Source: Oscillospiraceae bacterium (GTDB lineage Bacteria > Bacillota > Clostridia > Oscillospirales > CAG-272). From it: a stretch of 54,734 bases of DNA. Numbering within the stretch: the first letter of the stretch is position 1; each line of letters begins with the position of its first letter. Position numbers and translations under genes: made by a program. Of this stretch, positions 25,062 to 32,827 are shown one piece after another. The notes beneath the pieces were generated by a model. It made no database searches. It saw only the letters and a list, made by a program, of their open reading frames with translations, and was not told where the DNA came from. The stretch covers positions 1 through 54,734 of the forward strand of contig SVTR01000022.1 in NCBI GenBank assembly GCA_015063685.1. Direction: 5' to 3'.

Positions 25062-25243
25062 GTAGGGGAGGGGCCTGCCCCCGCCGTTTTACCCTCTCAC
25101 CCGCCTGCGGCGGGAGCTCTCCCATAGGGAGAGCCTTGCAAACGGCATCCCTATGCCTCCCCCTATGGGGGAGGTGGCGCGCACGTCAGGGCGTGACGGA
25201 GAGGGCGTTCGGAGAAAGATTTGCCCCTCCCGCCGTTCCCTAC
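25062..25243. repeat. Composite palindromic repeat
   Basis: Outer ends GTAGGGGAGGGGC and GCCCCTCCC..CCCTAC are inverted. Inside are two palindromes of the same design, CTCTCCCATAGGGAGAG and CCTCCCCCTATGGGGGAGG. It is unlike the other families in the window and has no 14-bp motif. Confidence 0.6.
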
Positions 25244-25251
25244 AAACGTAC

Positions 25252-25288
25252 AAAAAAGCCCGACGTCATAACCCGTCGGGCTATTGTT
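25252..25288. terminator. Bidirectional terminator
   Basis: Stem AGCCCGACG / CGTCGGGCT with A6 before and ATTGTTATTG after, between the converging GH28-like and aminopeptidase genes. Confidence 0.85.
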
Positions 25289-25302
25289 ATTGTATAATGA
25301 GA

Positions 25303-26544
25303 TCAAAACGCCCAAACGCCGTCCTTGAAGATGACCACGCGCTTGTCGTCTGCGGTCACAGCGGTGACTTCCAGGTCAGCCGTACCGATCATGAAGTCCA
25401 CGTGGATCATGGACTCGTTGACGCCCAAGGCGGTCAGCTCGTCCAGGGTGTACTTATCGTAGTCCTTGACACAGTTGGAGAAGCCGCGGCCCAGGGCCAG
25501 GTGGCAGGCAGCGTTCTCGTCGAACAGGGTTTCAAAGAAGGTAATGCCGCTCTCGCGGATGGGGGAGTTATAAGGCACGAAGGCGCACTCACCGAGGCGG
25601 GCGGCACCCTCGTCCATACCCACCATCTGCTTCAGCAGCTCTTCTCCCTTTTCCGCCTTGACCTCCACGACCTTGCCGCCCTCGAAGCGGACGGAGAAGT
25701 TTTCAATCAGCTCGCCCTTGTAGGACAGGGGGAGCGACGCCACCACCAGGCCCTCGGCCACGCCCGACTTGGGGGAGGTGAAGATCTCCTCGGAGGGGAT
25801 GTTGGGGTTAAAGGTCTCACCGCCCAAGGTGTCCTCGCTGCCGCCGCAGAAGATGCCCTCGGGCATCAGTCCCACAGTGAAGTTGGTGCCATTGGCGGAT
25901 TTATATTCCAGAGACTTGATGCCGAGACTGTTGAGGTATGCACAACGGTTGGCAAAGCTTTCGTTGTGGTTGTGCCACTCGACTACGGGGTCAAGGGGTG
26001 TGCCGTCCTTGGCGATGACGCGAGAGGTGAACAGGATGGCCTCCCACAGCTTTTCCACAGCGGTGGTAGTGCGGACACCGGGGAACACCTTCTTGGCCCA
26101 TGCCTCACCCGGAACGGCGGCGATGCACCACTTGTACTTGTTATCCATGGCATCGCGGTAGGGCTTGATGATACCGTACTTAGCCTTCTGCGCCTTGGCC
26201 AGCTTTTCCTGGTTGATGCCCTTGAGACCGTCGGGATCGTCCGAGAGCAGATAGAGCATGGCAGGATTCTTGTCCACACGGTACTGGAGCTTAGCGCGCT
26301 CAAACTCCTCCACGGTGCCGAGGCTCTTTACGGTACGGTGACGGACGTGGAGCTTGGCCAGGGGCTGGTAGTCCCACTCCACCATGACGCGGGAGGCGCC
26401 TGCCTTGTAGCACTCGTCCACGCACATGGCAACGAACTCGGGCTGGTCGAGGCCTGCCTGAATGATGACGGGGTCACCCTTCTTGACGGCCACGCCGCAG
26501 ACGGCCAGAAGTCTTGCGTATTGCTTCAAAATGGTCTTTTTCAT
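25303..26544 (-). CDS. Aminopeptidase, peptidase family M29
   Basis: Cytosolic dinuclear-metal aminopeptidase (413 aa, the normal length for AmpS/PepS/AmpII). Likely metal ligands are in NIPSEEIFTSP, GECAFVPYNSPI, HLALGRGF and HVDFMIG, in the order seen in the family. The N-terminal domain carries KKGDPVIIQAGLDQPEF. It releases N-terminal residues from peptides with broad specificity. AAGGAAGG lies about 8 nt before the ATG. The gene is monocistronic between a terminator and repeat cluster G. Confidence 0.92.
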   Translation of the reverse strand: MKKTILKQYARLLAVCGVAVKKGDPVIIQAGLDQPEFVAMCVDECYKAGASRVMVEWDYQPLAKLHVRHRTVKSLGTVEEFERAKLQYRVDKNPAMLYLLSDDPDGLKGINQEKLAKAQKAKYGIIKPYRDAMDNKYKWCIAAVPGEAWAKKVFPGVRTTTAVEKLWEAILFTSRVIAKDGTPLDPVVEWHNHNESFANRCAYLNSLGIKSLEYKSANGTNFTVGLMPEGIFCGGSEDTLGGETFNPNIPSEEIFTSPKSGVAEGLVVASLPLSYKGELIENFSVRFEGGKVVEVKAEKGEELLKQMVGMDEGAARLGECAFVPYNSPIRESGITFFETLFDENAACHLALGRGFSNCVKDYDKYTLDELTALGVNESMIHVDFMIGTADLEVTAVTADDKRVVIFKDGVWAF

Positions 26545-26628
26545 GGTAATTTCCTTCCTTATTGAGGTGATTTTTCATTCCTGTTCAGTATAGCACAAGG
26601 CGAAGGAAAAGTCAAGGAGATAGAGAAA

Positions 26629-26967
26629 CAAATTGTTGTTTGCCGGCCGTGCGGCCTGCCAAAACCGGGGATGTGCAACCCATACCAGCCGCATCCCGCT
26701 ATAGGATGTTGGTGCGATAAATTGTTGTTTGCCGGCCGTGCCGGCTGCCATTGCTCGGGGATGTTCAACCCATGCAGACCTCATACCGCGATGGGTAGTT
26801 GATTAGATAAATTGTTGTTTGCGTGGGCTTACTATGAACCCGTAGGGGCGAACTGCGTTCGCCCGCCGTTCCCCCAAAGCCTTTGTTTATCAATATACTT
26901 TTTATTACGGGCGAACACAGTTCGCCCCTACGACCACGTTGGTCAGAAGCCCGCAAACAACAATTTA
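26629..26967. repeat. Repeat cluster G
   Basis: Order: minus motifs 26629-26642 (first base changed), 26718-26731 and 26808-26821 with two reverse units between them, then the GGGGCGAAC core and a closing plus motif 26954-26967. There are no forward units. The unit palindromes are GCCGGCCGTGCGGCC and GCCGGCCGTGCCGGC. This is the rightmost cluster in the window. Confidence 0.85.
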
Positions 26968-26979
26968 CCATATAAAGAA

Positions 26980-27003
26980 CCCCACGCGCTTTCGCGCGTG
27001 GGG
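26980..27003 (-). terminator. Terminator of the sigma/anti-sigma operon
   Basis: 10-bp GC-rich stem CCCCACGCGC / GCGCGTGGGG, TTTC loop, followed on the minus strand by TTCTTTATAT. Confidence 0.8.
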
Positions 27004-27058
27004 CGAACAAGATACTTCACCGACGAAGGAGAGGAAACGGCAAGTATCTCATACAAAG

Positions 27059-28453
27059 CTATGCCCGGATCGAGTCTTCCGTAACGAAGGTGGTTTCTCC
27101 GTTCTCCACCTTCATAATACGTCCGTCCGTAAAGTAGCACAACCAAATACTGTTGATGTTGTGCAAATATTCATGCTCTACCACGGACAAATCATGCTCG
27201 CATTGGTTGAAGGCATGATAGAGAATCTTCACCTCTCCGCAGTAATCACAGATACACTTGATCTCCTCCGCCACGGCATAAGTACCGTCCTCAAAGAAGA
27301 AGAAATCACGGGTATCCTCCGGCTCATGAATGGTGCTGATGATCATATGCTTCCATCCGCGATTGCCGTCAAAGGAGCTACTGCGAATGACAAGCTCCAG
27401 CGTCTTGGTGCATTCGGGATAATATTCCGTGAAGACGGTTGCAAGGTTCTTATACCCCATTTCCTCTCTGGAGAAGGTGGTTTCATCAAAGAGACCGTTT
27501 TTTTGCGATGCAGCCTTATTGTGAAATTCCTCCATGAGAGCGTCCACGTCGGCATCAGTCACCAGAGTGGGATCGTCAAAACGAACAGAGCCCAAAAGAG
27601 CGCCGCGGCTGACCGACAAAGCAGCATAGTAATAATGATTCTCGTCGGACATCAATTTCTGATCTCCCACGTAAAGGCTGCCGACAGCAGCTATATGACC
27701 CTCGGAGTTGCGAATGGTAAAGTCCACGTAATCCTCGTACAAATGGCCATCGGCGCGGGATTCCTCAGACAGATGCGTATATCGCCACAAGAAAACGGGT
27801 ACATCTTTATCTGTCAGCGAAGGATCATAGGTGAGGGTTTGCGCGTAATCGGTCACGGCTTTCACACGCATTTTTTCAAAATCCATTTTTTCGGAAGCAT
27901 CCGTCTCCGCCTCGGTTTCCTCAGCTTCACCGGGACGGATGACATGCACGGGGCTATTGTGGATTTCGCCCATGATACCTTCGGGTCTTAAACGCAGCTC
28001 GGCTTGGGCGAGGGTCGTGTTGTGGGAGGTCAGGGTAAGGGTCTCCCCTGCTTCCAGCCCGTCGAAAACAAAATAAAATTCATGCCAAATACCCAAATCC
28101 TGGGTATTGATATTGACATTGTCGGAAGGGTCGGGCGTGAAGCAGTCTCCGTTTCCGCCCGCGGAAAGCATCTGTACCTGAATACCCTCGCCGTAATGGA
28201 GGGAAGGCTGCATATCAGCAGGCGGGGTATTCGTGACATCCGGTACCATCAGCTCGTCCGCTCTCATCAGCGGAACCGCCACCGCAGCGCCCAGAGCCAA
28301 AACCACCGCCAGGCAAGCAGCGGTCACGGCGACAAAGCGGCGCGCACTGTTTCTTTTGATCACGGGGGTCTCCATAGCGGTCACGGCCTCCCTGAGGGTA
28401 TCCCCACGAAGCCCTTCAAAGGCGTGGGTCAGCTTTTCTCGATTATTTTTCAT
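27059..28453 (-). CDS. Membrane protein, probable anti-sigma factor
   Basis: A 464-aa single-pass protein. A short cytoplasmic part (residues 1-38, MKNNREKLTHAFEGLRGDTLREAV) precedes one hydrophobic helix (about 40-62), and a large outer domain fills the rest. An acidic, Glu/Thr-rich linker is near residue 175. The outer domain has no family that I recognise; it contains a CICDYC motif near residue 405. The position 16 nt after an ECF sigma gene, the helical inner domain and the single span are the normal features of an anti-sigma partner, but no ZAS zinc motif is visible. AAAGGAG lies 10 nt before the ATG. Confidence 0.62.
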   Translation of the reverse strand: MKNNREKLTHAFEGLRGDTLREAVTAMETPVIKRNSARRFVAVTAACLAVVLALGAAVAVPLMRADELMVPDVTNTPPADMQPSLHYGEGIQVQMLSAGGNGDCFTPDPSDNVNINTQDLGIWHEFYFVFDGLEAGETLTLTSHNTTLAQAELRLRPEGIMGEIHNSPVHVIRPGEAEETEAETDASEKMDFEKMRVKAVTDYAQTLTYDPSLTDKDVPVFLWRYTHLSEESRADGHLYEDYVDFTIRNSEGHIAAVGSLYVGDQKLMSDENHYYYAALSVSRGALLGSVRFDDPTLVTDADVDALMEEFHNKAASQKNGLFDETTFSREEMGYKNLATVFTEYYPECTKTLELVIRSSSFDGNRGWKHMIISTIHEPEDTRDFFFFEDGTYAVAEEIKCICDYCGEVKILYHAFNQCEHDLSVVEHEYLHNINSIWLCYFTDGRIMKVENGETTFVTEDSIRA

Positions 28454-28469
28454 TGAGTTGAATCTCCTT

Positions 28470-29051
28470 TCAGATATAAATACCGTATTCGTTCAGAACA
28501 CGGCGCAAGCGCTTACGCATACGGCAGAGACGCATCTCCACCGCCCGTTCTCCAAGACCGCAGCGAAACGCGATGTCGGCATTGGAAAATGCGCTGTAAT
28601 AGCGGAGCAAAAATATTTTTCGGTTACACCCATCCAAGCCGTCAAGGAATGCCTGCAGGGCGTCCCGAATGGCAGATGCATCCACGTCACTCTCAGACGC
28701 GGGGGACGCCAAACACTCGTCCAGTTCATCGAGAGCGCAAGTGGGTTGACCGCCTCCGCGACAAGCCGCGCGATTGAAGCGTATACGATCCACGGCGCGA
28801 CGGCGCACAAGGGTACTGATATAGGCAAGGATCGGCATATCCGGGTCAGCGGGCGGGGTCTGCCAAAGGTCGAGTATGGCATCGTTGACGCACTCCTCCG
28901 CATCCTCCGGCGATCCCGTTATGCGATAAGCCAGACCGTACAAAAGTCTCCCCCAGCGCGTCTGCACCTCTGAGAGCGCAGTCTCCTCACGCGCCCATAG
29001 CTGCGCACGGATGGCCATATCCGGCAAATCCTTTTCTTGGTTCAATGACAT
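28470..29051 (-). CDS. ECF-type RNA polymerase sigma factor
   Basis: A 193-aa sigma-70 family protein with two DNA/core-binding regions. Region 2 reads YGLAYRITGSPEDAEECVNDAILDLW..P...I.AYISTLVRRRAVDRIR. Region 4 reads LDGCNRKIFLLRYYSAFSNADIAFRCGLGERAVEMRLCRMRKRLRR. It should direct transcription in response to an extracellular signal relayed by the membrane protein encoded next. The ATG at 29051 has AAAGGAGG 6 nt upstream, so a longer in-frame start is rejected. Region 29052-29213 upstream holds no clear promoter. Confidence 0.9.
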   Translation of the reverse strand: MSLNQEKDLPDMAIRAQLWAREETALSEVQTRWGRLLYGLAYRITGSPEDAEECVNDAILDLWQTPPADPDMPILAYISTLVRRRAVDRIRFNRAACRGGGQPTCALDELDECLASPASESDVDASAIRDALQAFLDGLDGCNRKIFLLRYYSAFSNADIAFRCGLGERAVEMRLCRMRKRLRRVLNEYGIYI

Positions 29052-29213
29052 AGATCCTCCTTTCCCTGACAGGATGGTTAAGCGGTCTCCAAACACGTGT
29101 TCACCCTTAATATCGTAATCCTCACCGTAAACTCACGGGAGATTTTCCTTTTTTTCAACTATATCACTTGATCCCGAGCGGCGCAATACCCCATAGGCAC
29201 GACCGTTCTCCCC

Positions 29214-29242
29214 TTGACAATTTTTTCCGGGTGTGATATACT
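29214..29242 (+). promoter_or_regulatory. Promoter of the CPBP protease gene
   Basis: TTGACA (29214-29219), 17 bp, TATACT (29237-29242). Confidence 0.82.
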
Positions 29243-29284
29243 TGGGGTACAGAAAAACGCTAAATCCCGAAAGGAGTACGCCTT

Positions 29285-30298
29285 ATGAAGATCTCTTTCC
29301 CCAACGTCCGAATGCTACAGGAAGCCAAGGATGCCCAGATGCTCAAATGCCGTCATACAGGCAAGCCGCCCCTGAGTGTCGGTCGTGAGATCTTGTATTT
29401 CTTTATCGTCTTTTTGATTTCCCTCGTGGCGCAAAGCGCCATCATCACGCCGTTTCAGACGGTGGCGATCATGAGAAGCGACGAGTTCATGGCACTCATC
29501 AAAACCCCTACCCTGAATTATCAGGAAATCATGAACACAGTCAATGGGCTGTTGGCCGCCCTGCCCGATTGGTTCATGGCCGTTCAGCTGTTCTCAACCT
29601 CCGCCACCATCGCCGCCTGCTTTGTCTACTGTCGGCTGATTGAAAAGCGCAGTTGGGTCTCCTTGGGCTTTGCCAAAAAAGGCGCAGTGACCGAATATGC
29701 CGCGGGGCTTGGCATCGGCCTTGCCCTGTTTGCCAGCGCCGTGCTGATCTGCATGGCCACCGGACAAGTAACACTATCGGTCAACGCCGCCCCCGCCGTT
29801 GGAATGATCATCCTGTATTTTGTAGGCTACATGATCCAGGGCATGAGCGAGGAGATCCTTTGCCGCTCCTACCTCATGGTTTCCATTCAACGAGGCAATC
29901 CTCTGTGGGTCGCCGTGCTGACCAACGCCCTGCTCTTCACCTCCCTGCACATCGCCAACCCCGGCATCACCCCGCTGGCGCTGGTCAATCTCACCCTTTT
30001 CGGCATTTTCGCTTCCCTGTATACCCTGCGCCGCGGAAGCATCTGGGGCATCGGAGCTATCCACACCATCTGGAATTTTGCCCAGGGCAACCTGTTCGGC
30101 ATCTCGGTCAGCGGCATGGGTGGCAGTCCCTCGGTCCTGCAAGCGACCCTTACCGAGGGCGGTAGCCTCATGCACGGCGGCGCCTTTGGCATGGAGGGCG
30201 GCATCGCCGTCACCGTGGTACTGACCCTGGGTTGCGTGGCCATGCTGGTGTGTCAGACGAAAAAAAGCGAGATCGTGGAGATCTCGCCTGCCGTGTGA
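29285..30298 (+). CDS. CPBP family intramembrane glutamic endopeptidase
   Basis: A polytopic membrane protein (337 aa, about eight segments) of the CAAX-protease/bacteriocin-processing family. The three family motifs are present: EE..CR near residue 190 (GMSEEILCRSYL), F.SLH near 222, and H..WN near 260 (GAIHTIWNFAQGN). Bacterial members take part in processing or immunity to peptides; the substrate is unknown. AAAGGAG lies 8 nt before the ATG. The gene is a single transcription unit with its own promoter and terminator. Confidence 0.88.
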   Translation: MKISFPNVRMLQEAKDAQMLKCRHTGKPPLSVGREILYFFIVFLISLVAQSAIITPFQTVAIMRSDEFMALIKTPTLNYQEIMNTVNGLLAALPDWFMAVQLFSTSATIAACFVYCRLIEKRSWVSLGFAKKGAVTEYAAGLGIGLALFASAVLICMATGQVTLSVNAAPAVGMIILYFVGYMIQGMSEEILCRSYLMVSIQRGNPLWVAVLTNALLFTSLHIANPGITPLALVNLTLFGIFASLYTLRRGSIWGIGAIHTIWNFAQGNLFGISVSGMGGSPSVLQATLTEGGSLMHGGAFGMEGGIAVTVVLTLGCVAMLVCQTKKSEIVEISPAV

Positions 30299-30318
30299 TT
30301 TGTTGAATTGAATAAAGT

Positions 30319-30344
30319 AAGCCCACCGCCTGCGCGGTGGGCTT
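30319..30344. terminator. Bidirectional terminator
   Basis: 11-bp stem AAGCCCACCGC / GCGGTGGGCTT with CTGC loop and a TTATATT tail, shared by the converging CPBP and LRR genes. Confidence 0.88.
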
Positions 30345-30349
30345 TTATA

Positions 30350-32695
30350 TTAGGTTTCTGGGGTGTAGTTGTAATGGATGGTGGCAGAGGTAAGAAGGCT
30401 ATTTCCTTGGTTCATATGAATGGAAGTCCATTCTTTTTCTGTTCCTGCGAAATAAACATCTGTGAGGGAGTCACATTCGGTAAATGCATAATCACCAATG
30501 CTCGTTACGCTGTTGGAAATAGTAATGTTCGTCAAGCCACTGCATTTGAAAAACGCAGAATGGCCGATGCTCGTTACGCTATCGGGGATAGTTATACTCG
30601 TCAAGCTACTGCATTTGAAAAACGCAGAATCGCCGATGCTCGTTACACCGTTGCCGATAGTCACATTTGTTAAGGCACTACAACCAAAGAACACACCATC
30701 ACCAAGGCTCGTTACATTGTTACCGATAGTCACATTTGTTAAACTACTACAACTCAAGAACGCAGAACCACTAATGCTCGTTACACTATCAGGAAAAACA
30801 ATACTCGTAAGATTTGTGCATCCAAGAAACGCACACTCACTAATACCTATGGTATTTACACGAAGCCTGACACTTGTTATGCTATCATCACAATCAACGA
30901 CCCATTTGTCTACGTAAGTTACTCCGTTTTCTTTATCAAGCAGACGATCACTATAGAAAAACGCATCCGAGCCAATATATGTTACGCTATTGGGAATTTT
31001 GATGTTTGTGAGAACTCTACACTGGGAAAAAGCAAATGCGCCAATACTCGTAACACCTTCATGCATTTCTACACTTGAAAGACGAATGCAATTGAAAAAC
31101 GCCCTTTCACCAATGCTCACCACACTACCAAAAATCTCGATAGCGGAAAGATCCATGCACTGACAAAACGCATCATCGCCAATGCCCATCACACCGTCAG
31201 GAATAACTATACTTGTAATAGCACATCCGTAAAACGCAGAACCGCCAATGTATGTTACACTGCCGTCTGTGGGAATCACACTTGCCTTGCATCCCACGAT
31301 CAGAGTTTTGCTATCAGTTTCGATAATACAATTACCTTCTCCGTGGTAGACAGGATTTCCGTCGGCTACCGTGATACTTACAAGATTGTTGCAATATTGG
31401 AATGCAGAAGATTGGATCTCTGTCACGCTATCCGGAATCTCAATGCTTGAAAGACCTTGGCAATTATAAAACGCGCCCCACTCAATACTCGTGATGTTAT
31501 TGGGAATTTCAATATTCACAAGACCGTCACACCGGTTAAAAGCATACTCACCAATGCTCGTAACACTACCATCCGCAGGAATTTTACTTGTCTTACATCC
31601 CACGACCAACGTTTTGGCGGCAGTTTCGATGATGCAATTGCCATCGTCATGATAGATGGGATTATCGTCTGCTACCGTGATATTTACAAGGTTGATACAA
31701 CCTGAATATGCCCAGTTGCCGATATTTTGTACGCCATTACCAATTTTAACGCTTGTCAAACCCGTGCAATTTTGAAATGCATATATCCCAATGCTAGTTA
31801 CACTATCGGGAATAACAATATTCGCAAGTCCTTGGCAATTTTCAAACGCATGAAGGTCGATGCTCGTCACGCTATCCGGAAGTTCTATACTTGAAAAGCT
31901 TTTGCAACCGTAAAACGCATGGAATCCTATGCTTTTCACATGATCTCCCGTAGGTGATTTTTCGGGGACAACAATGTTTGTATCTGAGCACGTACCGATA
32001 CCGGCCACATAACAAGTACCGTCACCGTTAGAGATAAAATCCAAGCCTCGGCTATAGCATTTTTCCCCACAATAGATACATACCTTGTTAACATATTCAT
32101 GCTCACGAGTCGATACGATTTTCTGCACTACCAGAACCGTATCGCACACGGAACAATGCAGACCCTCTGTCAATCCGGTTTTCGTACAGGTTGGCTCTAC
32201 AGCCGAGTCAATGACCTCCTCATGTCCTCGGGCAAGAACCTCTCTGCTTTCGACTGCACCGCACGCACAGAGTCGCTCCTCACTTCCCGCCTCAGTACAA
32301 GTAGCTTCGTTAACTTGAAACCATTCGTTCCACACATGTTCGTGTGGAGGTTCTGTAACAAGCACCTCGGTCTCATGCACCTCAGTCTCATACACTTCGG
32401 TCTCATGTACTTCGGTCTCATGTACTTCGGTCTCAAACACCTCAGTTTTCGACTCCTCCGCTTCGGTTTCAGATTCAACGTCAGTTTTTGTTTCCGATTC
32501 CGTTTCCTCCTCCGTTTCCATTGCCGCAGAGGTTTCCTCCACCGCCGTTGTTTCCTCCACCGCCGTTGTTTCCTCGACCATTATTGTCTCTTCCGGGGTT
32601 GTCTCCTTGGGATCGTCATTATCGCATCCCGCCATAACCAAAGCCAACACCAAAAGCATCGTCAACACCATAAGAAACATTCTCGTTCTTTTCAT
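30350..32695 (-). CDS. BspA-like leucine-rich repeat lipoprotein
   Basis: Surface lipoprotein of 781 aa. The signal ends in the lipobox VMAGC. A Glu/Thr-rich tether follows, with a run of ETEVH-type pentapeptides. Next is a module with repeated Cys-x-Cys/Cys-x-x-Cys patterns (CTEAGSEERLCACG; CTKTGLTEGLHCSVC; CIYCGEKC). From about residue 225 to the end there are some 17-18 LRR_5 repeats of the form SVTSIG..AF..C..L..I.I. Such proteins bind host or bacterial surface ligands. The repeats are visibly more AT-rich than neighbouring genes, which points to acquisition or a distinct codon bias. The LRR count is by eye. Confidence 0.88.
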   Translation of the reverse strand: MKRTRMFLMVLTMLLVLALVMAGCDNDDPKETTPEETIMVEETTAVEETTAVEETSAAMETEEETESETKTDVESETEAEESKTEVFETEVHETEVHETEVYETEVHETEVLVTEPPHEHVWNEWFQVNEATCTEAGSEERLCACGAVESREVLARGHEEVIDSAVEPTCTKTGLTEGLHCSVCDTVLVVQKIVSTREHEYVNKVCIYCGEKCYSRGLDFISNGDGTCYVAGIGTCSDTNIVVPEKSPTGDHVKSIGFHAFYGCKSFSSIELPDSVTSIDLHAFENCQGLANIVIPDSVTSIGIYAFQNCTGLTSVKIGNGVQNIGNWAYSGCINLVNITVADDNPIYHDDGNCIIETAAKTLVVGCKTSKIPADGSVTSIGEYAFNRCDGLVNIEIPNNITSIEWGAFYNCQGLSSIEIPDSVTEIQSSAFQYCNNLVSITVADGNPVYHGEGNCIIETDSKTLIVGCKASVIPTDGSVTYIGGSAFYGCAITSIVIPDGVMGIGDDAFCQCMDLSAIEIFGSVVSIGERAFFNCIRLSSVEMHEGVTSIGAFAFSQCRVLTNIKIPNSVTYIGSDAFFYSDRLLDKENGVTYVDKWVVDCDDSITSVRLRVNTIGISECAFLGCTNLTSIVFPDSVTSISGSAFLSCSSLTNVTIGNNVTSLGDGVFFGCSALTNVTIGNGVTSIGDSAFFKCSSLTSITIPDSVTSIGHSAFFKCSGLTNITISNSVTSIGDYAFTECDSLTDVYFAGTEKEWTSIHMNQGNSLLTSATIHYNYTPET

Positions 32696-32780
32696 GTTTT
32701 CTCTCCTAACAAAAGAAAATATAGGTATATTATAACATAAAAAACGACATTTGTAAAGTCAACATTTTATCATAAAACAA

Positions 32781-32810
32781 AAAACCGCAGAACAATCGCT
32801 CTGCGGTTTT
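32781..32810 (-). terminator. Terminator of the ispH-rpsA operon
   Basis: Stem AAAACCGCAGA / TCTGCGGTTTT with U-rich flanks on both strands, just after the stop of ispH-rpsA. Confidence 0.88.
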
Positions 32811-32827
32811 TCATATGAATCTGAGAA

